This document shows, piece by piece, positions 1 through 9,905 of a DNA stretch of 64,000 bases. A model generated the notes under the pieces. The model worked only from the letters and a program-made list of their open reading frames with translations. It ran no database searches and was not told the origin of the DNA. Every line of letters begins with the position of its first letter. Positions within the stretch are counted from its first letter, which is position 1. A program made the position numbers and the translations under genes. Origin of the DNA: Glutamicibacter protophormiae (GTDB lineage: Bacteria; Actinomycetota; Actinomycetes; Actinomycetales; Micrococcaceae); NCBI RefSeq assembly GCF_014647495.1, contig NZ_BMPH01000008.1, positions 1 to 64,000 on the forward strand. The letters run 5' to 3'.

Positions 1-46
1 GGTACTGCACTCGTGAGGGTGTGGGAGAGTAGGTCACCGCCGGACT
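1..46 (+). rRNA. rrf: 5S ribosomal RNA, 3' end only
   Basis: The first 46 bases match the 3' third of an actinobacterial 5S rRNA: the GTGTGGGAGAGTAGG block (loop D/E region) followed by the terminal CGCCGGAC. The 5' part, and presumably 23S and 16S, lie upstream of the window. A terminator hairpin follows within 20 bases. Confidence 0.85.
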
Positions 47-63
47 TAACTTGAAGTGGTGGA

Positions 64-90
64 GGCTCCGACACTGTGTGTCGGGGCTTT
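64..90 (+). terminator. rRNA operon terminator
   Basis: CCGACAC (68-74) pairs with GTGTCGG (78-84) across a 3-base loop; the stem is extended by a GGCT/GGGC pairing with one wobble and is followed by CTTT. It lies directly after 5S rRNA, so it most likely ends the rRNA transcript. Confidence 0.7.
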
Positions 91-118
91 CGCTGTTTAA
101 CCGGGGTTGCTGCAGGGG

Positions 119-155
119 GAGTGGTGGCTTCCCCTTTTTTCCTGTTTAAAAAGGC
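119..155 (+). repeat. hairpin element, copy 1
   Basis: First of two imperfect copies of a roughly 37-base element reading GTGGTGGCTTCCCC, a T run, CCTG, then TTAAAAAGG. The CCTTTTT and AAAAAGG arms can form a small stem. The second copy is at 231-269. Function unknown; possibly a back-up terminator behind the rRNA operon or a recombination footprint. Confidence 0.5.
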
Positions 156-230
156 TGCCTGGTGGCGGCGGCGTGTTTTCTCGGCAGGATTGCCTGCTGG
201 CCGGCATCGTGGCCGGGCGTGAGGGTGCGG

Positions 231-269
231 GGGTGTGGTGGCTCCCCCTTTTTCCTGCTTAAAAGGGGA
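231..269 (+). repeat. hairpin element, copy 2
   Basis: Second copy of the element at 119-155: GTGTGGTGGCTCCCC, a T run, CCTGC, then TTAAAAGGGG. Here the arms CCCCTTTT and AAAAGGGG are better matched. The changes between copies keep the stem pairing, which suggests that the hairpin matters. Confidence 0.5.
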
Positions 270-533
270 AAGGACATTCCAAGACTGGCAAGCGATGAGC
301 TCGCCAGCTGCACAAGACCCTAGGAAGTGTCCGTACTGGATTAGAAGCTACTTCTCGTCATATGAGTGTCTGCACACATTGGAGTCTAATCCCTATGGTA
401 GAAGCGCTTACTCCCGTAGGATTGAACAAGACGTTCATGCATTTGATGCATGGTGATTTGTAAATAGTGAAGTGCTTCGCTGACGCGAACACGAAGGTTG
501 CGGTATTGAGATATCCGCTGAAGGAGACATTAA
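270..533. other. intergenic region, no gene recognised
   Basis: Between the duplicated hairpin and the first protein gene I see no convincing gene. An open frame at 235-456 has no ribosome binding site and no recognisable protein character. AAGGAG at 521-526 is the ribosome binding site of the gene starting at 534. I cannot place its promoter confidently. Confidence 0.4.
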
Positions 534-2909
534 ATGTCTAACGATTTCCGCCGTAGTTCCAACAATGGACAGGGTGGCTTCCGGAACTCAGATTCAAACC
601 GCAACAATTCCAGCGATGGATTCAAGCGCGGCGATGATAACCGTGGTGGCGACTTCAAGCGTCGCGACGACAACAACAGTGGTTTCAAGCGCAACGATGA
701 TCGTGGTGGTTTCCGCGGTGAGCGCCGCGATGACAACCGTGGCGGCGGCTTTAAGCGCAACGACGATAACCGCGGTGGCGACTTCAAGCGCAACGATGAT
801 CGTGGTGGTTTCCGCGGTGAGCGCCGCGATGACAACCGTGGCGGTGGCTTCAAGCGCAACGACGATAACCGCGGTGGTTTCCGCAGTGATAACCGTGGTG
901 GCGATTTCAAGCGTCGCGATGACCGCAACGATGATCGCGGTGGCTTCCGCCGTAACGATGACAACCGCGGTGGTGACTTCAAGCGGAACGATGATCGTGG
1001 TGGTTTCCGTGGTGAGCGCCGCGATGATAACCGTGGTGGAGGCTTCAAGCGCAACGACGACAACCGTGGCGGTGGCTTCAAGCGCAACGACGACAACCGC
1101 GGTGGTGACTTCAAGCGTCGCGACGACAACCGTGGCGGTGATTTCAAGCGGAACGATGATCGTGGTGGTTTCCGTGGTGAGCGTCGCGATGATAACCGTG
1201 GCGGCGGCTTCAAGCGCAATGACGACAACCGTGGCGGTTTCCGCGGCGATCGTAATGAAGATCGCGGTGGCTTCCGCCGCAACGATGACAACCGTGGCGG
1301 TGGCTTCAAGCGCAACGACGACAACCGCGGTGGTTTCCGCGGCGATAACCGCGGTGGCGACTTCAAGCGCCGTGATGACCGCAACGATGATCGCGGTGGC
1401 TTCCGCCGTAACGATGACAACCGCGGCAGCGATTTCAAGCGCAATGACGACAACCGTGGCGGTTTCCGCGGCGAGAACCGCGGTGGTGATTTCAAGCGTC
1501 GCGATGACAACCGTGGCGGCGACTTCAAGCGCAACGATGATCGTGGTGGTTTCCGCGGTGAGCGCCGCGATGACAACCGCGGTGGTGATTTCAAGCGTCG
1601 CGATGACAACCGTGGCGGCGACTTCAAGCGCAACGATGATCGTGGTGGTTTCCGCGGTGAGCGCCGCGATGACAACCGCGGTGGCGGCTTCAAGCGCAAC
1701 GACGACAACCGCGGTGGTGACTTCAAGCGTCGCGATGACAACCGTGGCGGCGACTTCAAGCGCAACGATGATCGTGGTGGTTTCCGCGGTGACAACCGCG
1801 GTGGTGATTTCAAGCGTCGCGATGACAACCGTGGCGGCGACTTCAAGCGCAACGACCGCGACTTCAAGCCTCGTGGCGAGAAGAAGTTCGAAGATCCCCA
1901 CGCACAGGAGCCTAAGGCGCACAACCCTGGCGATCTGCGCATTTCCAATCGTGCAGACCGTTCGCAGTCCCCGGAGATCGATGAAGACGTCACCGGCAAG
2001 GAGCTGGACCGCGTTGCCCGCGCCCAGCTGCGTTACCTGGAAGAGCGCTCTGCCAGCTGGGTTGCGAAGCACCTGGTGATGGCAGGCCGTCTGCTGGAAG
2101 AAGATCCAGAGCTGGCCTACGAGCACACCCTGGCTGCATCGCGCCGTGGTGGACGCGTGGCAGTGGTGCGCGAGGCCGTGGGCATCGCCGCTTACCACGC
2201 CGGCAAGTACGCTGATTCGCTGCGAGAGCTGCGTACCCACCGCCGTATTTCCGGTTCGGACTACAACCTCCCGCTGATTGCTGATTCGCTACGCGGCCTG
2301 GGCCGTGTGGAGAAGGCCATCGAGCTGGCCCAGTCCGATGAGTCCGCAAACCTGGAGCCATCGGTCAAGGTCGAGATGCAGATTGTCCTTGCGGGCTGCT
2401 TCTCCGACCTGGGCAAGCTGGACGAGGCGCTGGCGGCGCTGGAGTCCCTGGAACAGCTGAACTTCAACCGCGCCTTCTCCTTTAGCCCGCGCTTGTTCGC
2501 GGTCTACGCCGAGCTGCTTGCAGCCGCAGGCCGCACCGAGGAAGCAGCCCGCTGGGAAAAGCAGGTTTCAGTGGCAGAACGCGCCCTCGGCATCGAGGAA
2601 GAGACCGAGTCCTTCATCATCGACCTGGCTCCAGAGATGGACGAGGAAGAAGAAGAGGCACCTCGCGCCCGCGATCTGGTGGATTCCGAGGGTGCCGCCG
2701 AATCCGAGGCAGCAGCCGAGTCCGACGAAGCTGCTGAACTGGAAGCCCCGTCCGATGAACTTGCACAGGATGAGGCCGGCGCGGAAAAGGAAACCGACAC
2801 CTCCGCCGAACAGAACGGCGTCGACGAGGAAGACGGACTGGTCGAGGTTGACGCTGATCACATCTTCAGTGAGGTCTCGGAGAACTCCGACGAGGAAGCC
2901 GCAAAGTAG
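534..2909 (+). CDS. TPR-like protein with very long Arg/Gly/Asp/Phe-Lys repeat tract
   Basis: 791 residues in three parts. Residues about 20-445 are almost wholly built from permuted short units (DNRGG, DFKRNDD, GGFRGERRDD; the last occurs six times), giving a highly charged disordered tract reminiscent of RGG/FG RNA-binding regions. Residues about 486-690 form a helical TPR-like domain (motifs around RAQLRYLEERSASW and AYHAGKYADSLRELR). The last 100 residues are strongly acidic. ATG at 534 has AAGGAG 8 bases upstream. The TPR part resembles an uncharacterised actinobacterial family; I do not know its function. The basic/acidic disordered ends and the rRNA operon next door suggest a role around RNA or ribosomes, but this is inference. 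Because the repeats have a period divisible by three and lack stops, several other frames also stay open here; those are artefacts. Confidence 0.9.
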   Translation: MSNDFRRSSNNGQGGFRNSDSNRNNSSDGFKRGDDNRGGDFKRRDDNNSGFKRNDDRGGFRGERRDDNRGGGFKRNDDNRGGDFKRNDDRGGFRGERRDDNRGGGFKRNDDNRGGFRSDNRGGDFKRRDDRNDDRGGFRRNDDNRGGDFKRNDDRGGFRGERRDDNRGGGFKRNDDNRGGGFKRNDDNRGGDFKRRDDNRGGDFKRNDDRGGFRGERRDDNRGGGFKRNDDNRGGFRGDRNEDRGGFRRNDDNRGGGFKRNDDNRGGFRGDNRGGDFKRRDDRNDDRGGFRRNDDNRGSDFKRNDDNRGGFRGENRGGDFKRRDDNRGGDFKRNDDRGGFRGERRDDNRGGDFKRRDDNRGGDFKRNDDRGGFRGERRDDNRGGGFKRNDDNRGGDFKRRDDNRGGDFKRNDDRGGFRGDNRGGDFKRRDDNRGGDFKRNDRDFKPRGEKKFEDPHAQEPKAHNPGDLRISNRADRSQSPEIDEDVTGKELDRVARAQLRYLEERSASWVAKHLVMAGRLLEEDPELAYEHTLAASRRGGRVAVVREAVGIAAYHAGKYADSLRELRTHRRISGSDYNLPLIADSLRGLGRVEKAIELAQSDESANLEPSVKVEMQIVLAGCFSDLGKLDEALAALESLEQLNFNRAFSFSPRLFAVYAELLAAAGRTEEAARWEKQVSVAERALGIEEETESFIIDLAPEMDEEEEEAPRARDLVDSEGAAESEAAAESDEAAELEAPSDELAQDEAGAEKETDTSAEQNGVDEEDGLVEVDADHIFSEVSENSDEEAAK
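620..1870 (+). repeat. coding tandem/permuted repeats inside the TPR protein gene
   Basis: Units of roughly 30-50 bases recur in shuffled order. A block of over 50 bases coding KRNDDRGGFRGERRDDN recurs nearly unchanged starting at 686, 785, 1526 and 1625, twice with exactly 99-base spacing, with diverged copies near 980, 1145 and 1757. Such near-identical direct repeats are prone to length change by slippage or recombination. Confidence 0.85.
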
Positions 2910-2955
2910 ACTCGCAGTAGTACCAGTCATTTGATGAAGTAGGAACCACCTCCCC

Positions 2956-3972
2956 ATGCTGATCTCCGGATTTGATTCTGTCCTCTCCGACCTGGATGGC
3001 GTCGTGTATGCCGGTCCGAATGCCATTCCCGATGCAGTGGAATCGCTGAACGCCCTGGCCGAGGTGAACGTGGCACACGCGTTTATCACGAACAACGCTG
3101 GACGTTCGCCCATGTCGGTCGCGGCGCACCTGCGCCAGCTGGGCGTGAAGACCAGCGCGGAACAGGTCTTCGGCTCGGCAGACGCCGGGGCCGAGATGCT
3201 GGCCCGCGAGTTGAATCCAGGCAGCAAGGTGTTGGTGGTTGGGTCCCCGTACCTGCGAGAATGCATCGCGGTGCGGGGCCTGGAAGTGGTCGAGTCCCAT
3301 AAGGATGAACCGGTAGCGGTCATCCAGGGATTCGATCCCGAAGTCTCCTGGAATGACCTGGCCGAGGCGTCCTATGCAATCCAGAACGGCGCCAAATGGG
3401 TCGCCACGAATACTGACCTGACAATCCCGCGCGCCGAGGGTATCGCCCCGGGCAACGGATCGCTGGTCCATGCGGTGAAGCTGGCCACCGGGGTGACTCC
3501 TCGGGTGGCTGGCAAACCCGAGTCCTACCTCTTCTCCCGTGCTGCGGACCGCCTGGATTCCAAGCGTCCGCTCGTGCTCGGGGATCGCTTGGACACCGAT
3601 ATCCTCGGCGGCTTCCATGCTGGGTTCTCCACCGCCATGGTGCTCACGGGTGTCGACACACCCGCCACCGCTCTTGGCGCGCCTGTGGAGCAGCGTCCGA
3701 ACTACCTGATTGCCACACTGGCCGACATCTACCGTCCTTACCCGACCATCAAGGTGCTCGGCTACGGCGTGCAGGTGGGGGACGCAGTAGCCCGTATCGC
3801 CAACGGCAAGATCGCTGTGGACGGCAACGAATCGGATCTCAACGCCTGGCGCGCGGCCTGCCATGCTTGGTGGCTTGCCCATCCGCGCCAGAGCACCCAC
3901 GAATCCCCGGAGATCGAGTTCACCTCGCGTGGCCTTCAAATGCTGCGCCGCAAGAACGGTGAAAAGCAGTGA
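2956..3972 (+). CDS. HAD-IIA family phosphatase (NagD-like)
   Basis: 338 residues. The N-terminal DxDG motif (D12, D14 in SDLDGVVY) gives the catalytic aspartates of the HAD superfamily; TNNAGRSP (about 47-54), the lysine in GKPESYLF (about 185) and GDRLDTD (about 208) are motifs II to IV of the NagD / 4-nitrophenylphosphatase / phosphoglycolate phosphatase subfamily. It is cytosolic; the substrate cannot be told from sequence. The 3' end overlaps the next start (GTGA at 3969), so it is probably translationally coupled to the small gene and tlyA downstream. The C-terminal 60 residues lie beyond the core HAD fold. Confidence 0.88.
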   Translation: MLISGFDSVLSDLDGVVYAGPNAIPDAVESLNALAEVNVAHAFITNNAGRSPMSVAAHLRQLGVKTSAEQVFGSADAGAEMLARELNPGSKVLVVGSPYLRECIAVRGLEVVESHKDEPVAVIQGFDPEVSWNDLAEASYAIQNGAKWVATNTDLTIPRAEGIAPGNGSLVHAVKLATGVTPRVAGKPESYLFSRAADRLDSKRPLVLGDRLDTDILGGFHAGFSTAMVLTGVDTPATALGAPVEQRPNYLIATLADIYRPYPTIKVLGYGVQVGDAVARIANGKIAVDGNESDLNAWRAACHAWWLAHPRQSTHESPEIEFTSRGLQMLRRKNGEKQ

Positions 3973-4172
3973 ACGATTTTTCCTCCACCCCTGTGCCACG
4001 CCCCGGGATTCCCGGTACGCCGCATGGCGGAGCTCCCCAGTTCGATGACCAGGCTCTGGAAGCCGCGCTCTCGTCCTTGGCAGACCACGACATCACCGAG
4101 CATGCCGGCATCTACGAGCAGCTGCTCGGCGGGTTGCAGCAGGAGCTGAACCGTTCGGAGTTTGGTGCATGA
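3969..4172 (+). CDS. small conserved protein between HAD phosphatase and tlyA
   Basis: 67 residues starting at GTG in a GTGA overlap with the phosphatase stop, and ending in an ATGA overlap with tlyA. The N-terminal half is Pro/Gly-rich and the C-terminal half (about 27-60) is predicted helical and amphipathic (ALEAALSSLADHD, IYEQLLGGLQQEL). Small proteins of this kind sit upstream of tlyA in other Actinobacteria. Function unknown; the tight overlaps on both sides support it being a real translated gene. Confidence 0.8.
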   Translation: MNDFSSTPVPRPGIPGTPHGGAPQFDDQALEAALSSLADHDITEHAGIYEQLLGGLQQELNRSEFGA

Positions 4173-4960
4173 GCCGTCTGGATCAGGAATTAGTGGTGCG
4201 CGGCTTGGCACGTTCGCGTACCGAAGCAGCCAAGCTCATCGAGGCAGGCCGGGTGCTTGTGGACGGGCAGGAAGTCTCCAAGGCATCCAAGAAGGTCTCC
4301 GCCACAGCTACTGTGGCACTTACCGAGATTGAAGGGGAGCAATATGTCTCCCGGGCCGGGCACAAGCTTGCTGGCGCACTGGATGTATTTACCACTATTT
4401 CTCCTGAAGGTTTGCGTTGTCTGGATGCAGGGGCTTCCACCGGAGGATTTACAGACGTCTTGCTGCGACGTGGAGCCGGTCATGTGGTCGCCGCAGATGT
4501 CGGACACGACCAGCTCGTCGACGAAATCCGCTTTGACCCCCGCGTTTCAGTTCATGAGGGGCTGAACGTCAGATACCTGACACCGGAAGATATCGGTGGA
4601 GATGTCGACTTGGTGGTAGCAGACTTGTCCTTTATTTCGCTACGACTTGTGCTGGAAGCACTGGCCGGCGTGACGCGTCCCGGCGGCTCACTGGTACTGA
4701 TGGTCAAACCCCAGTTTGAGGTCGGGCGCGAACACCTGAACCGCACCGGCGTAGTCTCCAGCCCCCAGCTGCGCCGAGGCGCGGTGGAATCCGTCGTTGC
4801 CAAGGCCGCCGAAGCCGGTCTGGCCCTGCGGGGTTTGGCACGTAGCCCGCTGGCCGGCCAAGACGGCAATCTGGAGTTCTTCCTGTGGCTCAGCGCGGCT
4901 GCGAAGTCGCAGGATGACGCCGAGAAATCCGCAATGATCCATGCCGTTGACTATTCTTAG
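4169..4960 (+). CDS. tlyA: TlyA family rRNA 2'-O-methyltransferase / hemolysin homologue
   Basis: 263 residues: an N-terminal S4 RNA-binding domain (about 1-60, with GLARSRTEAAKLIEAGRVLV) and a FtsJ-type SAM methyltransferase domain with LDAGASTGGFTD (SAM site, about 91-102), DLSFIS (about 152) and MVKPQFEVGRE (catalytic lysine). In mycobacteria TlyA 2'-O-methylates cytidines of 16S and 23S rRNA and loss gives capreomycin resistance; that activity is inferred here from family. Start ATG overlaps the preceding stop (ATGA). It is followed after 90 bases by nadK. Confidence 0.92.
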   Translation: MSRLDQELVVRGLARSRTEAAKLIEAGRVLVDGQEVSKASKKVSATATVALTEIEGEQYVSRAGHKLAGALDVFTTISPEGLRCLDAGASTGGFTDVLLRRGAGHVVAADVGHDQLVDEIRFDPRVSVHEGLNVRYLTPEDIGGDVDLVVADLSFISLRLVLEALAGVTRPGGSLVLMVKPQFEVGREHLNRTGVVSSPQLRRGAVESVVAKAAEAGLALRGLARSPLAGQDGNLEFFLWLSAAAKSQDDAEKSAMIHAVDYS

Positions 4961-5050
4961 ATAAGAAATGCAGCGTTTTCGGACTACCTCCGGATTGCAG
5001 CTGCCTACGCAGAGCCAATCACTCATCACTGTTGAGAGGGGCACGCCGCC

Positions 5051-6079
5051 TTGCGCAAGATCCTAGTCTTCGCCCACACCGGCCGAAAAGAAGCGATCAC
5101 TGCAGCACTGGAAACCTGCGCATTGCTTGCCGAAGCCGGCACCGTACCGGTGATGCGCGCCAAGGACCAGGAAGCGGTGATTCGCGCCGTCGGAGAACCT
5201 GTTCCAGGAGTTGAAATCCTCCATGACGACTGCGCCGTAGAAGACATCGAGCTGGGCGTGGTGCTCGGCGGCGACGGGTCGGTGCTGCGCGCCGCGGAAT
5301 TGGTCCGCGCCGCGCCTTTGCCGCTGGTCGGCGTAAACCTGGGCCACGTAGGATTCCTGGCGGAAGCCGAGCGCACCGAATTGGCGGCAACCGTCAAGGC
5401 GCTGGTTGAGAAGTCCTACACCGTCGAGGAGCGCATGGCCATCGAGGTCAAGGTCTGGCAGGACAATATCTGCCTTGCTGAAACCTGGGCGCTGAACGAG
5501 GCCGCGGTGGAAAAAGCCAATCGCGAACGTATGGTCGAGGTGGTCATCGAGGTGGACGGCCGCCCGATCTCCACGTTCGGCTGCGATGGCGTAGTCATGG
5601 CCACGCCTACTGGTTCGACGGCCTACTCCTTCTCCGCTGGCGGTCCCGTGGTCTGGCCTGACGTAGCTGCGCTGATCATGGTTCCGATATCCGCCCATGC
5701 ACTCTTCGCCAAGCCCCTGGTCGTATCGCCCGATTCGGTGATGGCAGTGGAAATGCTGACCCGCACGGATGCAGGAGCAGTCCTATGGTGCGACGGCCGC
5801 CGCACCATTGACCTGCCGCCGGGTGCCAGAATCGAAGTCACACGCAGCGACACGCCGGTGCGTCTGGCCAGATTGAATACCACACCGTTCTCCGAGCGCC
5901 TGGTCAACAAGTTCGAATTGCCGATTACCGGCTGGCGCGGTCCAGCCAAGGACGATCTGCGCCGGGCTGCAACCACCGCATTGCCGGTGATCGGCCCGGG
6001 ACTTCAGAGCGTGGAACCGCACCACAAGGACGAGCCGGGAATCCCCATGGTAGGCGGGGGCGAGGAGCCGCGCCCGTAG
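5051..6079 (+). CDS. nadK: NAD kinase
   Basis: 342 residues; phosphorylates NAD to NADP using ATP or polyphosphate. The GGDG motif (VVLGGDGSVLRAAE, about residue 74), the NE pair (ALNEAAVEK) and DGVVMATPTGSTAYSFSAGGPVV are diagnostic of the family. The start is TTG at 5051 preceded by GAGAGGGG. A 40-residue polar tail follows the conserved core. The order tlyA-nadK-recN is standard in Actinobacteria and suggests co-transcription, although the 125-base gap before recN leaves room for a separate promoter (possible TATACT -10 box at 6155-6160). Confidence 0.93.
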   Translation: MRKILVFAHTGRKEAITAALETCALLAEAGTVPVMRAKDQEAVIRAVGEPVPGVEILHDDCAVEDIELGVVLGGDGSVLRAAELVRAAPLPLVGVNLGHVGFLAEAERTELAATVKALVEKSYTVEERMAIEVKVWQDNICLAETWALNEAAVEKANRERMVEVVIEVDGRPISTFGCDGVVMATPTGSTAYSFSAGGPVVWPDVAALIMVPISAHALFAKPLVVSPDSVMAVEMLTRTDAGAVLWCDGRRTIDLPPGARIEVTRSDTPVRLARLNTTPFSERLVNKFELPITGWRGPAKDDLRRAATTALPVIGPGLQSVEPHHKDEPGIPMVGGGEEPRP

Positions 6080-6204
6080 GCGTTCCGCGCAGCAGAATCC
6101 GCCTCGAGTTTCCCACATCTTCGAATCTAGCTACGAAAGTGCGTTTAGAACACATATACTAATCGTGCACGTTTGAACTTGAACTCGACTTTCGGGAGCA
6201 GGCC

Positions 6205-7959
6205 ATGATTCAGGAAATCTCGATCTCCAACCTGGGCGTCATCACCAATGCCACCCTGCCGCTCGGCCCCGGGCTGACTGTTGTCACCGGCGAAACCGGT
6301 GCCGGCAAGACCATGGTGATCACCGCGCTCTCGCTGCTGCTGGGACGCCGCGCAGATGCCGGCGCCGTCCGCACCGGGGCCGACCACGCCTTGGCGGAGG
6401 CCGTGATCCACCTGGATCCGGACCATCATGTACTCGATGCAGCCGCCCAGGCCGGCGCATTCATCGAACCGGCTGGACAGTGCAGCGAGCTGCTGCTTAC
6501 GCGGTCGCTGTCCGCGCAGGGCCGCTCGCGGGCTACCGTCGGCGGCCGCAGCGCACCCGTCGGCTTGCTGGCTGAACTGGGGCAGGAACTTGTCGCCGTG
6601 CACGGCCAGTCCGACCAAATCCGTTTGAAGGAGCCTGGCGCCCAGCGCGACGCGCTCGACCGGTTTGCAGGCAGCGGCGTGGCCCGCATCCTCGGCAGCT
6701 ACCAGCGCAGCTATCGCCAATGGCGTGCAGCCACCAAGGAGCTGGCCTCGCTGACGCAGGATTCGCGTAACCGTGTGCGGGAAGCCGAGAACCTTCGCTT
6801 GGCGCTGGATGAGATCGACTCGCTGGATCCGCAACCCGGAGAGGACGACTCGCTGCGCGAACAGTCCATGAAGCTTGGCAACATCGAGTCGCTGCGCAAT
6901 GCCAGCCTGCAGGCCCAAGCTGTCATCGACTCCGAAGACTTTGAGAACCCGGGCATTACCACACTCGTGGAAACGGCCAGAGGGGTTCTGGCCCAAGCCA
7001 GCGGGGACGACCCGGTACTTTCCGGATTTGCCGAACGCGCCGCCGAACTTGGAATTCTGGCCTCGGAACTTTCAAGCGACCTGTCCGGCTATGTTGCTGA
7101 TCTGGACGAAGAAGGGCCCGAGCTGCTGGCTCAAGTTGAGGCACGTCGCGCAGACTTGGGCAAGTTATTGCGCAAGTACGCGCCGAGCATCGACGAGGTC
7201 ATCTCCTGGGCGGAGACTGCGCGCAAGCGCCTTGAATCCCTGGGCGGGGATGACTCACGCATCGAGGTCTTGCAGGAAGAAGTCGTCGCCCTGGAGCAGA
7301 AGGTCGCAGCGCTTGCCTCCGATCTATCCGATGCCCGCCGCAAAGCCGCCAAGAAGCTGTCAACCCGTGTCTCGGCGGAGCTGACCGCGCTGGCCATGCC
7401 TGACGCCAAGCTCGTCATCGAGGTCAACGAGCTGGATGAACCGGGAGCCTTCGGCCAGGACTCGATCTCCATGCTGCTCGCGCCGCACGCCGGCGCCTCA
7501 CCGCGTCCGCTGGGCAAAGGTGCCAGTGGCGGCGAGCTCTCCCGCGTCATGCTGGCCATCGAAGTGGTACTGGCTGCGGTGGATCCTGTGCCGACGTTCG
7601 TCTTCGACGAGGTTGACCAGGGAGTCGGCGGAAAGGCCGCAGTCAGCATCGGCGAACGCTTGGCCATGCTGGCCCGGCATGTCCAGGTCATTGTCGTGAC
7701 CCACCTGCCGCAGGTAGCCGCCTACGCTGACCGGCACATCCGCGTTATCAAGAACTCGGATGCGAAATCCAACGCCGGGGCGGGGTTCACTGCAAGCGAC
7801 GTGGTGGCGCTGGATGAACCGGCCCGCATCCGTGAGCTGGCGCGCATGCTTGCCGGCCAGGAGGAATCCGATACGGCCCAGGCCCATGCCGAGGAATTGC
7901 TGGCGGATGCGCAAAAATTAGTGTGTTCGCTCACCGCCAGCGAATCGAAGAAGCCCTGA
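6205..7959 (+). CDS. recN: DNA repair protein RecN
   Basis: 584 residues; SMC-like ATPase acting in double-strand break repair. Walker A GETGAGKT (about 30-37), central coiled coil (about 160-380), ABC signature GGELSRVMLA (about 434) and Walker B FVFDEVDQGVGG (about 460) are all present, so the ATPase looks intact. ATG with GGGAGCAGGCC just upstream. I looked for a LexA operator in the upstream gap and found no good one. Confidence 0.94.
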   Translation: MIQEISISNLGVITNATLPLGPGLTVVTGETGAGKTMVITALSLLLGRRADAGAVRTGADHALAEAVIHLDPDHHVLDAAAQAGAFIEPAGQCSELLLTRSLSAQGRSRATVGGRSAPVGLLAELGQELVAVHGQSDQIRLKEPGAQRDALDRFAGSGVARILGSYQRSYRQWRAATKELASLTQDSRNRVREAENLRLALDEIDSLDPQPGEDDSLREQSMKLGNIESLRNASLQAQAVIDSEDFENPGITTLVETARGVLAQASGDDPVLSGFAERAAELGILASELSSDLSGYVADLDEEGPELLAQVEARRADLGKLLRKYAPSIDEVISWAETARKRLESLGGDDSRIEVLQEEVVALEQKVAALASDLSDARRKAAKKLSTRVSAELTALAMPDAKLVIEVNELDEPGAFGQDSISMLLAPHAGASPRPLGKGASGGELSRVMLAIEVVLAAVDPVPTFVFDEVDQGVGGKAAVSIGERLAMLARHVQVIVVTHLPQVAAYADRHIRVIKNSDAKSNAGAGFTASDVVALDEPARIRELARMLAGQEESDTAQAHAEELLADAQKLVCSLTASESKKP

Positions 7960-8060
7960 TTTTCAGGGTGGAAGGGTAAACCTCGAAGCAAACTAGGGCT
8001 TCGCGAACCCGTGCACTACAGTGAGTGTGGATGCTTGGTAAAAGAATGGTGATAGGATGA

Positions 8061-9749
<1,689 letters not shown>

Positions 9750-9803
9750 TCAGCTAGAACCCAGCCGTTGACGGCACCCCGCAGGGAACGTCATCGCTGA
9801 ACC

Positions 9804-9841
9804 CAGACGCGCCGGTCATTCCTGACCGGTGCGTCTGCGTT
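9804..9841 (+). terminator. terminator after pyrG
   Basis: A 15-base arm at 9804-9818 (CAGACGC...GGTCA) pairs with 9823-9837 across a TTCC loop with one wobble; followed by CGTTT. It separates pyrG from the Nudix gene. Confidence 0.7.
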
Positions 9842-9905
9842 TAAGCTGGAGATAGAGCCAACCGATTTTTCGGGCCCGCCGCCCGGTACAGGAGAACCAA
9901 GTTCC

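Noticed and set aside
235-456. 73-codon open frame between the rRNA operon and the TPR gene
   Set aside because: It starts within the second hairpin copy, has no ribosome binding site, and its product has no domain-like or membrane character.
620-1870. Direct repeats considered as a CRISPR array
   Set aside because: The repeats are coding, have variable order and no unique spacers of constant length, and no cas genes are near.
530-2240. Long open frames on the other strand and in another plus frame across the repeat tract (489, 548 and 504 codons)
   Set aside because: They result from a repeat unit divisible by three without stops; their products are monotonous Ser/Arg/Pro or Ala/Thr/Val strings, while the annotated frame continues into a conserved TPR domain.
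6121-6204. Possible LexA/SOS box before recN (GAACACATATAC)
   Set aside because: Only one half-site fits; the expected GTTC partner is missing.
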